From positions 7,264-71,263 of the forward strand of contig MLAV02000023.1 in NCBI GenBank assembly GCA_001870995.2: 64,000 nucleotides of DNA, written 5' to 3'. The notes under the pieces were generated by a model that had not been told where the DNA came from, searched no databases, and saw only the letters and a list, made by a program, of their open reading frames with translations. Both the position numbers and the translations under genes were made by a program. Shown here piece by piece: positions 1 to 6,997 of the stretch (positions are counted from its first letter, which is position 1; each line of letters starts with the position of its first letter). Origin of the DNA: Chitinophaga sp. CB10. Its GTDB lineage: Bacteria > Bacteroidota > Bacteroidia > Chitinophagales > Chitinophagaceae.

Positions 1-3000
1 CGTGCGGTATTGCGGATCATGCATCAGGGTATGGATGCGATGCCCGGTAGGGATGTTGGTGGTGAACAATACGAGCGCCGTATTGTCGGACCGGCGCAGC
101 AGGATTTCCTCCCGCCAGTCGCCCAGCAGGTCCGCCGTCAGGCAGGGATTCTTCTTCGTATCGTTGTTGCCGGTCACCGGGGCGGCCTGGTAAATCGTGA
201 ACAGGCGGCTCATGGCGTTCACCGGCGACGGGCGCCATTTGTCCAGCACATTGCCGTCCAGCAGCTCCCTGGCCAGGTCCCCATCCCACCAAACGGCATG
301 GTTATACGAAGGGCGGTTGGTGGAAATCAGCTCTCCCTTCTGGCTGTAAACGCCGCTGCCGGAGGAGCCCCATATCTCGTAACCTTTGTACGCGGAGTCG
401 ATATCCGCCGCCAGCGCGCGGCCCACGTCGCCCGTGGTAGGCACGCCGAAGAGGGTTTCGCCGGTGGCCGCATCGTTGAGGCGCAAACCGTACGGCGCGT
501 AGTCGGTCTGACTTTCCTGGCATTGCCATATTTCCAGGCCCGGGCGGTCCGGGTCCATATCCGTCATATGCAGCGCGTCGCCATGGCCATTGCGGTTGCT
601 CCATAGCCTGGAGCCATCGTCGTCAATTGCGCAGGCGCCGTTGATCACCTCGTCCTTCCCATCACCATCCACATCGCCGATGGTCATCTGGTGGTTGCCC
701 ATGCCGCTGTAAGCATTGTTGGCCGGGTCGTTAGGGTCCTTGCTGTCAAACTTCCAGCGGAGCGTGAGCTGGCCATCGCGCCAGTCGTAAGCAGCGCGTA
801 CCAGTTTGTTATAGTAGCCACGGCCCATGATCAGGCTGGGGCGCGTGCCGTCCAGGTAAGCGATGGCGTTTACATATCGTTCCGCACGGTTGCCGTAGTT
901 ATCGCCCCAGTCGGAATAGCTGCCTCTCGGCGGTTCGTAGTTAACGGTGGCCATGGCCTTGCCGGTGAGGCCATTGAACACGGTGAGGTACTCCGGCCCC
1001 TGGTCCACCCAGCCGCTGCTGTTGCGGTAGTCCACTACCGGGTCGCCAATGACGGTGCCGGTACCGTCTTTCGTTCCATCCGCCGTTTTGCAGGCCATTT
1101 CCGCCTTGCCATCGCCATCCAGGTCGTACACCATGAACTGCGTGAAGTGCGGGCCTGCATTGATATTTTTGCCGAGGTTAATGCGCCAGAGCAGCGTGCC
1201 GTCCAGCTTATAGCAGTCGATGATCTGATCGCCGGAATAACCGCCGGAGTTGTGATTGAGTTTCGTCGGGTCCCATTTCAGGAATATTTCATATACGCCA
1301 TCCCCGTCTACATCGCCCACGGAGCAATCGTTGGCGGTGTACGTATAGGCGGCGCCGTCAGGCGTAGTACCGCCCGGCGGTATCTGTAAAGGTATCTGCA
1401 ATTGGTTGGTCGCCCATACCGGCACGGTTTCCGTAGGCGCGCCTTCGATGCCGTTGAGCACGGGGCGCACGGTATAATGGTGATCCGTGGTTACACTGTC
1501 CACGTAATTAGTAGAAGCGCTGATCGGGGTGCTGTTCACTTTCACGCTATCACGGTAAAGGTTAAACGAAATTTCCTTCGGATCGGTGCCGAGGAGCCGC
1601 CACCCGATGTACACCGTGCTGGCATTGCGGCGCACCGCCACCACTGCGCGGGTGAGGTATTCCATTTGTTTGGGAGCCGTTACCACCGGGCCCGGCGTGG
1701 CGCGCGTGCTCAAGCGCACATTGTTGCCATAGCTGGTACCGCCGGCGTTAATGGCGTAGGCGCGCACATAATAAGCGGTAGCCGGCGTAAGTTGGGAGAG
1801 GGTAACGGTGAAAGCGCCGGTATCCGCCGTGGCTGCCGCTACTTTGTTGCCGGCAGTGGTAGGATTGATGTCCAGTCCATATACCAGTCCGCGTTCGGTA
1901 ATCGCGGAGCCCCCGTCATCCGTAATATGGCCGCCGCCCACCGCGGTGGTAGGCGTAATGCCGCTCAACGGGGTTGTATTCAGCAGGATGGGGTCCGGCG
2001 GCGGGATGTACCCCCGCACTACGGGCGTGGATACACTGTTGCTGTTGGTTTTCGTGTACACGATAGCGGGGCGGGCGGTATCGCTGCCGATGGCGATGGA
2101 GAGGTTGCCCACGGGCTGGTCGATGCCGGTAGCCACAGCAGGGTCTTTCAGCTCCCGCCACACAGTGGCGCCCGCATATTGTTTAAACACGCGCGCCGCG
2201 GAAACGGAGCTGCTGCTTACCGCATCAATAAAGGAGCAATAGAGGTTGCCGGAGCGGTCCCGCAGCATGCTGATGGCCGGCGCGTCGCGGCCGGAGAGGG
2301 AAGTGGCCGTACCCCAGGCGCCGGTGGTCCGGTTATAGGTAATCACCGTAGCCCGGTTAGAGTTGCCGGTGTTGAAGTAAGCAATAGCCAGGTTATCGGT
2401 TGATTGTACCGCCATGCTGGTATGCCGGATGCCGGTGATGGTGGAGCTGATGGCCGTCCAGCTGTTGCCGTTGAAATTATAGAGGGCCATACTGCCGGTG
2501 GTGGCAGTGTTGCTCGTGAGGTTACAGTATGCCAGCCAGGGCATATCATTTTCGTCCAGCACGAGGCTCAGGGCCACGGCTTTTGCGGCCGCGTTTACCG
2601 CGCCGCCGCCAACGGTTACCCAGGCGTTGCCGTCAAACAGCTTCACGAATGGGGTGAGGTTCCCGTTATCGCCAAAGGCGATGTAGGGCGTATGATTGGA
2701 GTCAAACGCCAGGGTACTGCGGGGCGTGGAACTGTATTGCGATACATTATTCGTGACTGAGCCGGCGGATACATAGAGGTTGGCGCTGTTGCCTCCCAGC
2801 GGCTCCCAGCTGCCGGTAGCCGCGTTATACGTTTTTACGGCCAGCCGGTTGCCGGCGGCGGCATCCACGTAAGTAACGTAGAGCTGCCCTGTTTGATCTG
2901 CGTATAGCCGTGTATAGGTAGTGCTGGCGTTGGTGACGTTGCCGCCTACTTGTGCCCAGGAGCCGTCCGCCTGCAGCTTTTTTACTTTCGCGAGGCCGCC

Positions 3001-3204
3001 TTCAGTGAATACGACGTAAGGCACATCTGCGCTATCCCCACTGACAAGGGCGATATGCGTATAAGCCGATGCCTGCGATGCGATGGCCTGCTCGTTGCCG
3101 AGTATTTTCCATTGCTGCGCATGCGCCATGGCGGCCGTCAGCAGCAGCAATGCCAGCGGTAGCAGCCGCCGGGCTGCTGAAAATAGTGGTAAAGTTTTTT
3201 TCAT
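1..3204 (-). CDS. Rhamnogalacturonan lyase, PL11-like, with long N-terminal propeller-like extension (3' end outside window)
   Basis: Reading the minus strand from an ATG at 3204 gives an open frame of 1068 codons that runs off the window edge. A signal peptide with a hydrophobic run ends near AHAQ (about residue 29). Residues 30-400 consist of repeated short beta-rich units typical of a propeller. About 402-510 is a fibronectin-like domain (GLVYG, LTPATAYYVRAYA). From about 514 the PL11 module begins (MEYLTRAVVAV, then WRLLGTDPKEISFNLYRD), with calcium-binding DVDGDG-type loops near residues 629, 693 and 842. Known PL11 enzymes cleave the rhamnogalacturonan I backbone by beta-elimination. 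Most are near 600 aa, so the extension is unusual. Secretion is inferred from the signal peptide. The family call is firm; the role of the extension is unknown. Confidence 0.88.
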   Translation of the reverse strand, partial: MKKTLPLFSAARRLLPLALLLLTAAMAHAQQWKILGNEQAIASQASAYTHIALVSGDSADVPYVVFTEGGLAKVKKLQADGSWAQVGGNVTNASTTYTRLYADQTGQLYVTYVDAAAGNRLAVKTYNAATGSWEPLGGNSANLYVSAGSVTNNVSQYSSTPRSTLAFDSNHTPYIAFGDNGNLTPFVKLFDGNAWVTVGGGAVNAAAKAVALSLVLDENDMPWLAYCNLTSNTATTGSMALYNFNGNSWTAISSTITGIRHTSMAVQSTDNLAIAYFNTGNSNRATVITYNRTTGAWGTATSLSGRDAPAISMLRDRSGNLYCSFIDAVSSSSVSAARVFKQYAGATVWRELKDPAVATGIDQPVGNLSIAIGSDTARPAIVYTKTNSNSVSTPVVRGYIPPPDPILLNTTPLSGITPTTAVGGGHITDDGGSAITERGLVYGLDINPTTAGNKVAAATADTGAFTVTLSQLTPATAYYVRAYAINAGGTSYGNNVRLSTRATPGPVVTAPKQMEYLTRAVVAVRRNASTVYIGWRLLGTDPKEISFNLYRDSVKVNSTPISASTNYVDSVTTDHHYTVRPVLNGIEGAPTETVPVWATNQLQIPLQIPPGGTTPDGAAYTYTANDCSVGDVDGDGVYEIFLKWDPTKLNHNSGGYSGDQIIDCYKLDGTLLWRINLGKNINAGPHFTQFMVYDLDGDGKAEMACKTADGTKDGTGTVIGDPVVDYRNSSGWVDQGPEYLTVFNGLTGKAMATVNYEPPRGSYSDWGDNYGNRAERYVNAIAYLDGTRPSLIMGRGYYNKLVRAAYDWRDGQLTLRWKFDSKDPNDPANNAYSGMGNHQMTIGDVDGDGKDEVINGACAIDDDGSRLWSNRNGHGDALHMTDMDPDRPGLEIWQCQESQTDYAPYGLRLNDAATGETLFGVPTTGDVGRALAADIDSAYKGYEIWGSSGSGVYSQKGELISTNRPSYNHAVWWDGDLARELLDGNVLDKWRPSPVNAMSRLFTIYQAAPVTGNNDTKKNPCLTADLLGDWREEILLRRSDNTALVLFTTNIPTGHRIHTLMHDPQYRT

Positions 3205-3689
3205 GTGGAATCGTTGATTTTGGTTATGGGTAATATTTGGTTTGGTGAGAAAAAGCACAGGCGTATCCGACGGACCAGCGGCGCTGCTCCGTTTACGTAC
3301 TTCAATATGCCGGTGGTGCGGCGCCTCCGATGGGTGTGGAATTAGCTATTGCCCGTAGCCGAAATTGTTTTGAGGAGGGGATGCCGGAAGCAGGCTATCG
3401 CCGGTCCTGCATCATTTGACAGAAAATACAGCTGGTAAGTGAATGCATAACGTACATGGAATTTAAATGGTAAGCTATCGTCAGTCAGAGGAAATTACAA
3501 TAAGCAGGCGGGAAAATCGTCCTGTACCATCCTGCCCAACGCCCTGCCTGTAAGGTAAACGGAACAGGCACATTCATCCCGATCCAATCTAAACAATTAA
3601 AGGCGACCGTTATGGCCGCCTTTAATGTCAGTGCATCTATCAAGAACAAATGCACCCTCGTGGGGGGTATTTCAATATATTGGATGTGA
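3205..3689. other. Intergenic region without a recognised gene
   Basis: I see no convincing ORF here. It contains the upstream region of the PL11 gene, with no clear TTTG/TAnnTTTG promoter, and one good hairpin (listed separately). Confidence 0.5.
3596..3626 (-). terminator. Hairpin, probable terminator of the 3690-4040 gene
   Basis: A perfect 10-bp stem, ATTAAAGGCG at 3596-3605 with its complement at 3617-3626, lies about 65 bp downstream of the minus-strand gene. Only a weak T-rich stretch follows on the minus strand. Confidence 0.5.
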
Positions 3690-4040
3690 TTAGCCTGCTA
3701 TCGTGGTGGGTTGCCCCGGGCCCTGCTTTTTCTTCCGGTTCTCTTCCGTGTACTTCACGAACATGATGAACTGCACGAATTCCAGGAATTGGTAGTCCTC
3801 TTTTAATCCTTCCAGGGCGAGTCCGTCCGTCTTACCAGTCTGAGAAAACTGACCCCATTCATAAGAAACGAGTTTGTCCTGCAGGCCGGTAGTAAGGGAT
3901 TGCAGCATGGCCGGGAAGGCATGGAACGGCTGTTCCATAATATGCTGACCCTTAGGGGTTTGTTTCAGCTCCTGTACGCGTTGGTGCGTCAAGGCAGGTA
4001 AGGGGACTCCTGATTTTTTAAATTGCTCTACGGTCATCAT
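3690..4040 (-). CDS. Hypothetical protein, 116 aa
   Basis: I do not recognise this protein. It has no signal peptide or membrane segment and looks cytoplasmic and mostly helical, with a charged C-terminal stretch (EENRKKKQGPGQ). It begins MM, so the start is 4040 or 4037. It is transcribed divergently from the ECF sigma gene at 4174 across 133 bp that contain a perfect inverted repeat (4111-4139), so the two may share control. A hairpin lies downstream at 3596-3626. No function is proposed. Confidence 0.6.
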   Translation of the reverse strand: MMTVEQFKKSGVPLPALTHQRVQELKQTPKGQHIMEQPFHAFPAMLQSLTTGLQDKLVSYEWGQFSQTGKTDGLALEGLKEDYQFLEFVQFIMFVKYTEENRKKKQGPGQPTTIAG

Positions 4041-4110
4041 TGGGTTAGATTGTGCTTTTAGGTGGTTTCGGTACCTGTATATAATGATTAGAGGACGGTT
4101 TTTAAAAAAG

Positions 4111-4139
4111 GTTACAAAAATGTTGGCTTTTTTTGTAAC
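4111..4139. promoter_or_regulatory. 10-bp inverted repeat between divergent genes
   Basis: GTTACAAAAA (4111-4120) is mirrored by TTTTTGTAAC (4130-4139) with a 9-nt spacer. It lies 35 bp before the sigma factor start and 71 bp before the divergent gene start. It could be an operator or an RNA hairpin in the sigma leader; the sequence alone does not decide. Confidence 0.4.
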
Positions 4140-4173
4140 TTATTTTCACCTTTAATTTCTAATACCCTATTGA

Positions 4174-4827
4174 ATGACGATTATTCAACCAATTGACACG
4201 CTGACGGACAATGAACTTATTGCCAGGGTACTGGCCGGCGAAAAGCGATTGTATGAGCAACTCATGCGCCGCCACAATCCAAGCCTGTTCCGGCTCGGAA
4301 TGTCCTTTCTGAACAACGATATGGATGTGGAGGACGTAATGCAGCTCACCTATATCAATGCTTACCAGCACCTGGACCAGTTCCGGCAGGACGCCGCCTT
4401 TGGCACCTGGCTCAAAAGAATCCTGATCAACGAGTGCCACCAGCACCTGAAACGGATGAAAAAGACGGCCAGTGAAGACCTTTCAGTGATTGAACAGCAT
4501 ACCGACCTGCCAAAAGCCAAAGAAACGCCGGTGGATGCAGTACTCAATAAAGAACTGGGTCACGTCCTTGAAAAAGCCCTCCTCAGCATCCCTGAAAAAT
4601 ACCGCGCAGTATTCGTACTCCGGGAAATTGACCAGCTCAATGTGGCCGAAACTTCTAAAGCCCTCGATATTTCCAGGGTCAACGTAAAGGTTCGCCAGAT
4701 CAGGGCCAAGCTGATGCTAAGGGAACACATTTCCAAGTTTTACGCAAACGACGTTGTATTTCCATTCCACCTGGTACGCTGCGACAGGATCGTGTTCAGT
4801 GTGCTTGACAAGTTGGATATTAAATAA
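4174..4827 (+). CDS. ECF-type RNA polymerase sigma factor
   Basis: At 217 aa it shows sigma region 2 at about residues 24-90 (DVEDVMQLTYINAYQHL, then WLKRILINECHQHLK). Region 4 lies at about 125-185 (LLSIPEKYRAVFVLREIDQLNVAE, with the helix-turn-helix SKALDISRVNVKVRQ). It directs RNA polymerase to a specific promoter set. No FecR or zinc anti-sigma gene lies beside it. It stands 264 bp upstream of the RiPP precursors, but a strong terminator at 4849-4896 separates the two, so it is its own transcription unit. A role in switching on the peptide cluster is attractive but is inference from position only. The C-terminus runs about 25 residues past region 4. Confidence 0.88.
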   Translation: MTIIQPIDTLTDNELIARVLAGEKRLYEQLMRRHNPSLFRLGMSFLNNDMDVEDVMQLTYINAYQHLDQFRQDAAFGTWLKRILINECHQHLKRMKKTASEDLSVIEQHTDLPKAKETPVDAVLNKELGHVLEKALLSIPEKYRAVFVLREIDQLNVAETSKALDISRVNVKVRQIRAKLMLREHISKFYANDVVFPFHLVRCDRIVFSVLDKLDIK

Positions 4828-4848
4828 CCACGCTTATTGCTTATTTAC

Positions 4849-4896
4849 CCTTCCCGGGCAGTCAGATAATTCTGACCGGGAAGGTTTTTCTTTTTT
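4849..4896 (+). terminator. Rho-independent terminator of the sigma gene
   Basis: An outer stem CCTTCCCG/CGGGAAGG (4849-4856 with 4877-4884) and an inner stem GTCAGA/TCTGAC are followed by a T-rich run at 4885-4896. It starts 21 bp after the sigma factor stop. Confidence 0.85.
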
Positions 4897-5091
4897 GCTT
4901 CCCAATTGGCCAGGGGAGCCATGTACAAGTATTTCATACGCTTTGACAGTACCGCACTTTACACCCCGCTATCCACCGCAAATATTTCCCCAACTCCTGC
5001 GAATATAAACCGCAACCTTCCAAATATATATTACCCATCTCCGCACTTAGTCCTGACTCCTAATTTTAGGTCGTTAATCAAATTTTATCTC

Positions 5092-5268
5092 ATGAAAAAG
5101 TTAGAAAAACTGGTTACCAAAAAGGTAACTGCCCCCGAAGAAGTAAAAGGCGGTTTAATGGCGCTGCAACCTGAGTTCTCGCTTGACGACCAATCAAGAA
5201 CCACGGAAAACGCTCCTTCCTGGAATGGTCAGCACTGGGTAACAGACGTAAAGAAAGACCCTAAATAA
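5092..5268 (+). CDS. RiPP precursor peptide 1 (double-glycine leader, grasp-with-spasm type)
   Basis: A 58-aa peptide starting at the ATG at 5092; an upstream in-frame ATG at 4906 would add 62 unrelated residues. The lysine-rich leader carries the motif KGGLM, with Gly20-Gly21 the expected C39 peptidase cut, leaving a 37-residue core. The leader resembles that of the next gene (KKL..KKV......KGGLM.L), which marks both as substrates of one machinery. The core has Thr/Ser near the middle (RTTENAPSW) and acidic and lysine residues at the end (TDVKKDPK). This suits side-chain ester or amide cross-links made by an ATP-grasp ligase. That chemistry is inferred from the neighbouring maturases. Confidence 0.82.
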   Translation: MKKLEKLVTKKVTAPEEVKGGLMALQPEFSLDDQSRTTENAPSWNGQHWVTDVKKDPK

Positions 5269-5317
5269 TAACCCGCCGGAAACAAAAATTTTAAAACCAT
5301 TTTAAAAATTAAAAACT

Positions 5318-5512
5318 ATGAAAAATCAGAAAAGCCTGAAAAAACTGGATGCAAAAAAAGTTGAATCCCTGGACGCTATTAAAGGTGGCCTCATGCAGCT
5401 CTCCAATGAATTGTCAGCCGACCTCGGTGAAGCAGCAGGCACAACCGTTCATACTCCTACTCACTATTCCGGACCAGATGTATATATCTGCGACCACAAA
5501 CGTGACAAGTAA
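5318..5512 (+). CDS. RiPP precursor peptide 2 (double-glycine leader)
   Basis: A 64-aa peptide, 49 bp after precursor 1 and clearly its paralogue in the leader (KKLDAKKV, then IKGGLMQL). Cleavage after Gly23-Gly24 would leave a 40-residue core. The core differs from that of precursor 1. It holds several Thr, His and Pro residues (GTTVHTPTHYSG), acidic residues (PDVYICDHKRDK) and a single Cys. Shared features are the LM after GG, an ExS motif soon after, and TT about 18 residues beyond GG. The stop is followed 41 bp later by a strong hairpin, so the two precursor messages may be produced in excess over the enzymes. Confidence 0.82.
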   Translation: MKNQKSLKKLDAKKVESLDAIKGGLMQLSNELSADLGEAAGTTVHTPTHYSGPDVYICDHKRDK

Positions 5513-5553
5513 TAATAACCTCCTTCCGTCATAGTAACTATGACCACTATTTT

Positions 5554-5578
5554 GAACTGCCGGCCCTGCCGGCAGTTC
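5554..5578 (+). terminator. Strong hairpin, partial terminator/attenuator between precursors and maturases
   Basis: A perfect 11-bp GC-rich stem (5554-5564 with 5568-5578, arm GAACTGCCGGC) closes a 3-nt loop and is followed by TTTCC, a poor U tract. It lies between the second precursor and the ATP-grasp gene. A leaky terminator here would lower maturase levels relative to precursor. Confidence 0.65.
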
Positions 5579-5598
5579 TTTCCAAAAAATAAAAAACC

Positions 5599-6612
5599 AT
5601 GTCTGCTCAAATCCTCATCTTAAGCCAGTCGCACCTGGAAGGCTCCACCGATCACGTGTGCCAGTGGTTATCCCACCTGCGGATCCCATTCCTGCGGTTA
5701 AACGGGGAAGATTTGTGCTACCTGCAACGGCTAAACGATCTGCCGGCAGATGAAGATATTTCGGCTGTATGGTACCGGCGCAAGATCAACAGCCTGCCAG
5801 CGCAATACCGGCTCAAGCAGGCGGACTTCGACACGGAGTACACGCTCAAACGCTTCCTTATCGACGAATTCAACGGCCTTCATTCATACTTGTTCTACCT
5901 GATCGACCGTAAAAAGTGGCTGAACGATCCGCTTACGGAAGACCACCTCAATAAACTTCAAGTCCTTGCGCTTGCCCGCCAGTGCGGTATTTCCACGCCT
6001 TTCACCGATGTAGTTTCCTCCAAACAAAGGATCGCAGCACTCCTGGATACTTATCAAAACATCATCGTAAAACCAATCAGCGAGTGCATTTTCCTGGAAG
6101 ACGCCGAAGGCGGCCAGTATAAAATGCTCACGAAAACTATTAATGCCGCTAACCTGCACCTCGTGCCGGAAACCTTCTTCCCTTCGCTGGTACAGGAAAA
6201 AGTGGAAAAGAAATTCGAAATCCGTACGTTCTACCTCGACGGGGAATGCTATTCCATGGCCATCTTCTCCCAGGGCAATGAAAGAACAGCCGATGATTTC
6301 CGCAACTACGACAGCGAACGGCCCAACAGGACCGTACCCTATAAATTGCCTGCCGCCCTGGAAGCCCGGCTGGACCGGCTCATGAAATTGCTGCACTTCC
6401 GCACCGGCTCTATCGACCTGATGGTGGACCACGGCGGTAATTACCATTTCCTGGAAGTTAACCCGGAAGGGCAGTTTGGCATGGTATCCTATCCGTGCAA
6501 CTACTACCTGGAGAAAAAGTTGGCATTGTTGCTGGGGGCGGAGGGTTGCTCGCAAAGGGCGGAGGGTTGCTCGCAAAGGGGCGTAAGGAGCAAAGAACGC
6601 AAAGGGGGATAA
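5599..6612 (+). CDS. gwsG: ATP-grasp peptide maturase, grasp-with-spasm system
   Basis: A 337-aa ATP-grasp ligase of the MvdC/MvdD-like group. It starts with an N-terminal fold of the type ILILSQSHLEGSTDHV..WL, followed by an ATP-binding core with lysines (IIVKPISE, LVQEKVEKKFEIRTFYLDG). Metal and nucleotide ligands are seen in GSIDLMVD and LEVNPEGQFGMVSYPCN, the last a signature of this family. Such enzymes join Asp/Glu side chains to Ser/Thr (ester) or Lys (amide) of a precursor. The last 25 residues (313-337, with AEGCSQR twice) are encoded by a repeat element at 6539-6803 and look like foreign extension; the family would be expected to end near LEKKLA. The start ATG at 5599 follows the hairpin by 20 bp. 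Confidence 0.87.
   Translation: MSAQILILSQSHLEGSTDHVCQWLSHLRIPFLRLNGEDLCYLQRLNDLPADEDISAVWYRRKINSLPAQYRLKQADFDTEYTLKRFLIDEFNGLHSYLFYLIDRKKWLNDPLTEDHLNKLQVLALARQCGISTPFTDVVSSKQRIAALLDTYQNIIVKPISECIFLEDAEGGQYKMLTKTINAANLHLVPETFFPSLVQEKVEKKFEIRTFYLDGECYSMAIFSQGNERTADDFRNYDSERPNRTVPYKLPAALEARLDRLMKLLHFRTGSIDLMVDHGGNYHFLEVNPEGQFGMVSYPCNYYLEKKLALLLGAEGCSQRAEGCSQRGVRSKERKGG
6539..6580 (+). repeat. 21-bp tandem duplication inside the 3' end of the ATP-grasp gene
   Basis: The unit beginning CGGAGGGTTGCTCGCAAAGG occurs at 6539-6559 and again at 6560-6580, identically, and encodes AEGCSQR twice. It is the leftmost part of the repeat element that follows. Confidence 0.9.
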
Positions 6613-6803
6613 GAAAAAAAGACGCATAGGGGTATAAGAAATAAAGTATGCAAAGGGGTATAAGAAAAAAAGAACACAAAGGGGTATAAGAAATAAAGTA
6701 CGCAAAGGGTTATAAGGGAAAAAAGTACGCAAGAAGGACTTTGCTCTTAAAAAAAGCATAACACAATCCTTTGCGCCCTTTGCTCCTTATGCCCCTTTGC
6801 GAG
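6570..6803. repeat. Repeat element with 36-bp inverted ends and an internal 26-bp tandem array
   Basis: The left end 6570-6605 and the right end 6768-6803 are inverted repeats over 36 bp with three mismatches. Between them are about five tandem copies of a 25-27 bp unit (pattern GCAAAGGGGTATAAGAAA, then TAAAGTAC). The element covers the last 43 bp of the ATP-grasp frame, including its stop, and fills the gap to the next gene. It encodes no transposase. A related sequence appears in inverted orientation at 63754-64000. It may be a MITE-like or other intergenic mobile repeat. Confidence 0.8.
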
Positions 6804-6815
6804 AAACAGAACCGC

Positions 6816-6995
6816 ATGAAAAAGAAATTCACCAGCAACCTAACCGAAAAAAAGATGCTGCCCCTGCCGCTCTACTTCCTCGAGCAGCAGCAGCCGCAGA
6901 AAGGCGGCTACATCCTCAAGTTCGAACAAGCCAAACAGCTTAACTCAACCGGTTTCGAACTCCATCATTTTTATAAAGCCATCTCCAAATTCTGA
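6816..6995 (+). CDS. Small protein of unknown function inside the RiPP operon, 59 aa
   Basis: I chose the ATG at 6816 because the upstream ATG at 6771 lies in the inverted end of the repeat element. The product is basic at its N-terminus (MKKKFTSNLTEKK) and has an aromatic middle (LPLPLYFLEQQQ). It contains a KGG at residues 29-31 that is not in a precursor-like context. It ends 2 bp before the SPASM gene start, which argues for translational coupling and a real gene. It could be a maturase partner, a chaperone or leader-binding protein, or a diverged third peptide. I do not recognise a family. Confidence 0.6.
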   Translation: MKKKFTSNLTEKKMLPLPLYFLEQQQPQKGGYILKFEQAKQLNSTGFELHHFYKAISKF

Positions 6996-6997
6996 CC

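Noticed and set aside
10..3162. Several plus-strand ORFs of 60-330 codons in the first 3 kb
   Set aside because: They lie opposite the open minus-strand PL11 frame, which has a clear signal peptide and family motifs. Their amino-acid content (Arg/His/Gly/Ala-rich) is typical of antisense shadows.
5092..5512. Lanthipeptide or sactipeptide precursors
   Set aside because: No LanB/LanC/LanM gene is present, only one Cys occurs in the two cores, and the neighbouring enzymes are ATP-grasp and SPASM types, which favour ester or amide cross-linking.
5884..6759. 291-codon minus-strand ORF across the ATP-grasp gene and repeat
   Set aside because: It is the antisense of the ligase; its Phe/Leu/Tyr-rich start comes from the tandem repeat and has no coding character.
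6771..6815. Upstream ATG extending the 59-aa gene to 74 residues
   Set aside because: Those 15 codons lie in the inverted end of the repeat element, so the ATG at 6816 is the better start.
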